6,686 nt of DNA from an uncultured Ruminococcus sp. (GTDB lineage Bacteria; Bacillota; Clostridia; Oscillospirales; Ruminococcaceae). Where the stretch lies: NCBI GenBank assembly GCA_946544695.1, contig CAMNMO010000160.1:1-6686 (forward strand), read 5' to 3'. Below the pieces are notes generated by a model that saw nothing but the letters and a program-made list of their open reading frames with translations, searched no databases and was not told the origin of the DNA. Shown piece after piece: positions 5,992-6,686 of this stretch. Within the stretch, counting starts at the first letter, position 1. Each line of letters begins with the position of its first letter. Both the position numbers and the translations under genes were made by a program.

Positions 5992-6659
5992 ACAAACAAA
6001 GACATATAGCAGAAAACTTCAAAGTAGGCGCCTTGCTTAGCATTGTGGGTGGATATCTGGACACTTACACATATATAAGCCGTGGCGGCGTATTTGCCAA
6101 TGCGCAGACAGGCAACATCGTCCTTATGGGATTACGTCTCACAGACGGAGAGTTCAGGGAAGCTGTACGATACCTTATCCCCATACTTTCATTTATATTC
6201 GGCGTAATGGCGATAGAACTTATAAAATCCAGATTTAATGACGACCCCAAAGTCCACTGGCACCAGCTCACTCTTGTTATCGAGATGGCTGTGCTGACTT
6301 TCGTCGGGTTCATACCTGAGGGCAACAACGATGTGGCTAATGTGCTGGTATCCCTGACTTGCGCCATGCAAGTAGAAGGTTTCAGACGACTCAACGGCAA
6401 CGCTTACGCAACTACCATGTGTACGGGTAATCTGCGCAGCGGCAGCGAGAGTCTTTACAATTATTTACGCACTAAAGAAAAGGCTGAGATGCACAGATCA
6501 GCCCAGTATTTCGGGATCATCGGCATTTTTATCATCGGTGCCGCACTTGGTGCGGTCGTGACAAGGGTGCTTGGTACACGGGCTGTTTTCCTGTGCCTTG
6601 CAGGACAGCTTATCACACTTCTTATCCTAAAATCAAATGACAGTGAGCCTGTTGACTGA
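5988..6659 (+). CDS. YoaK/DUF1275 family membrane protein
   Basis: A 223-residue integral membrane protein of the YoaK (DUF1275) family, whose function is not established. The N-terminal family signature is clear: GGYLDTYTYI (21-30), then FANAQTGNIVLMGL (36-49). Hydrophobic segments suggesting about six membrane helices lie near residues 12-30, 58-79, 92-109, 115-131, 172-192 and 197-214. A second TGN motif, TTMCTGNLR (142-150), echoes AQTGNIV (39-45), consistent with two related halves. The start ATG shares bases with the metA stop, and no good ribosome binding site precedes it, so translation probably depends on ribosomes finishing metA. That pairing makes a link to methionine or homoserine metabolism, such as transport, conceivable, but this is inference from context only. 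The last codons overlap the operon terminator. Confidence 0.9.
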   Translation: MNKQRHIAENFKVGALLSIVGGYLDTYTYISRGGVFANAQTGNIVLMGLRLTDGEFREAVRYLIPILSFIFGVMAIELIKSRFNDDPKVHWHQLTLVIEMAVLTFVGFIPEGNNDVANVLVSLTCAMQVEGFRRLNGNAYATTMCTGNLRSGSESLYNYLRTKEKAEMHRSAQYFGIIGIFIIGAALGAVVTRVLGTRAVFLCLAGQLITLLILKSNDSEPVD

Positions 6660-6677
6660 TCTTCAGGCTCATTTTTT
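6644..6677 (+). terminator. Intrinsic terminator of the metA operon
   Basis: TGAGCCTG (6644-6651) pairs perfectly with CAGGCTCA (6664-6671) across a 12-base loop and is followed by six T (6672-6677). The left arm lies inside the last codons of the DUF1275 gene and the stop codon (6657-6659) is in the loop, so the terminator is embedded in the coding end. Confidence 0.92.
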
Positions 6678-6686
6678 ACATTGCTA

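Noticed and set aside
285..6400. Several minus-strand open frames of 60 to 114 codons
   Set aside because: Almost all lie opposite well-supported genes; those reaching into gaps also overlap them. None shows a recognisable domain or convincing ribosome binding site.

Overview
The window reads as an ordinary chromosomal segment of a Firmicute. The best guess is a Ruminococcus-like member of the Oscillospiraceae. This rests on the SBP lipoprotein with a short lysine-poor signal, moderate GC, strong AGGAG-type ribosome binding sites, sigma-A style promoters and compact intrinsic terminators. The genus is inferred from general character, not from a database match. All seven recognisable genes lie on the + strand. 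No rRNA, tRNA, CRISPR array, insertion sequence or phage gene was seen.

Region 1 (1-2186) is a signalling pair. A membrane-anchored diguanylate cyclase, cut off by the left edge, overlaps by 4 bp (ATGA) with a family-1 extracellular solute-binding lipoprotein. No ABC permease follows, so within this view the lipoprotein looks more like a ligand sensor partnered with the cyclase than a transport component.

Region 2 (2187-3643) is a self-contained glyA unit: a near-consensus promoter, a strong ribosome binding site, serine hydroxymethyltransferase and a 9-bp-stem intrinsic terminator. A 10-bp inverted repeat sits directly upstream of the promoter.

Region 3 (3644-4938) carries two acetyltransferase-like genes. 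The first (3731-4204) is preceded by a perfect consensus promoter, and then by a terminator-like hairpin with six T placed between the transcription start and the ribosome binding site. This is the most unusual regulatory arrangement here. The second (4357-4938) is a clear RimJ/RimL-type GNAT protein. It is bracketed by copies of a short AAGT...ACTT dyad repeat, which recurs in front of metA.

Region 4 (4939-6686) is a two-gene operon. metA encodes homoserine O-acyltransferase with the residue that predicts acetyl-CoA use. It overlaps by 4 bp (ATGA) with a YoaK/DUF1275 membrane protein of unknown function, and an intrinsic terminator overlaps the end of the second gene. With glyA, which supplies one-carbon units, the window has a loose methionine/one-carbon theme, but the genes belong to separate transcription units.

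No wholly new multi-gene system is demonstrable. The best leads are the leader hairpin at 3691-3714, the dyad repeat family around 4215-5005, and the two tight gene pairings.
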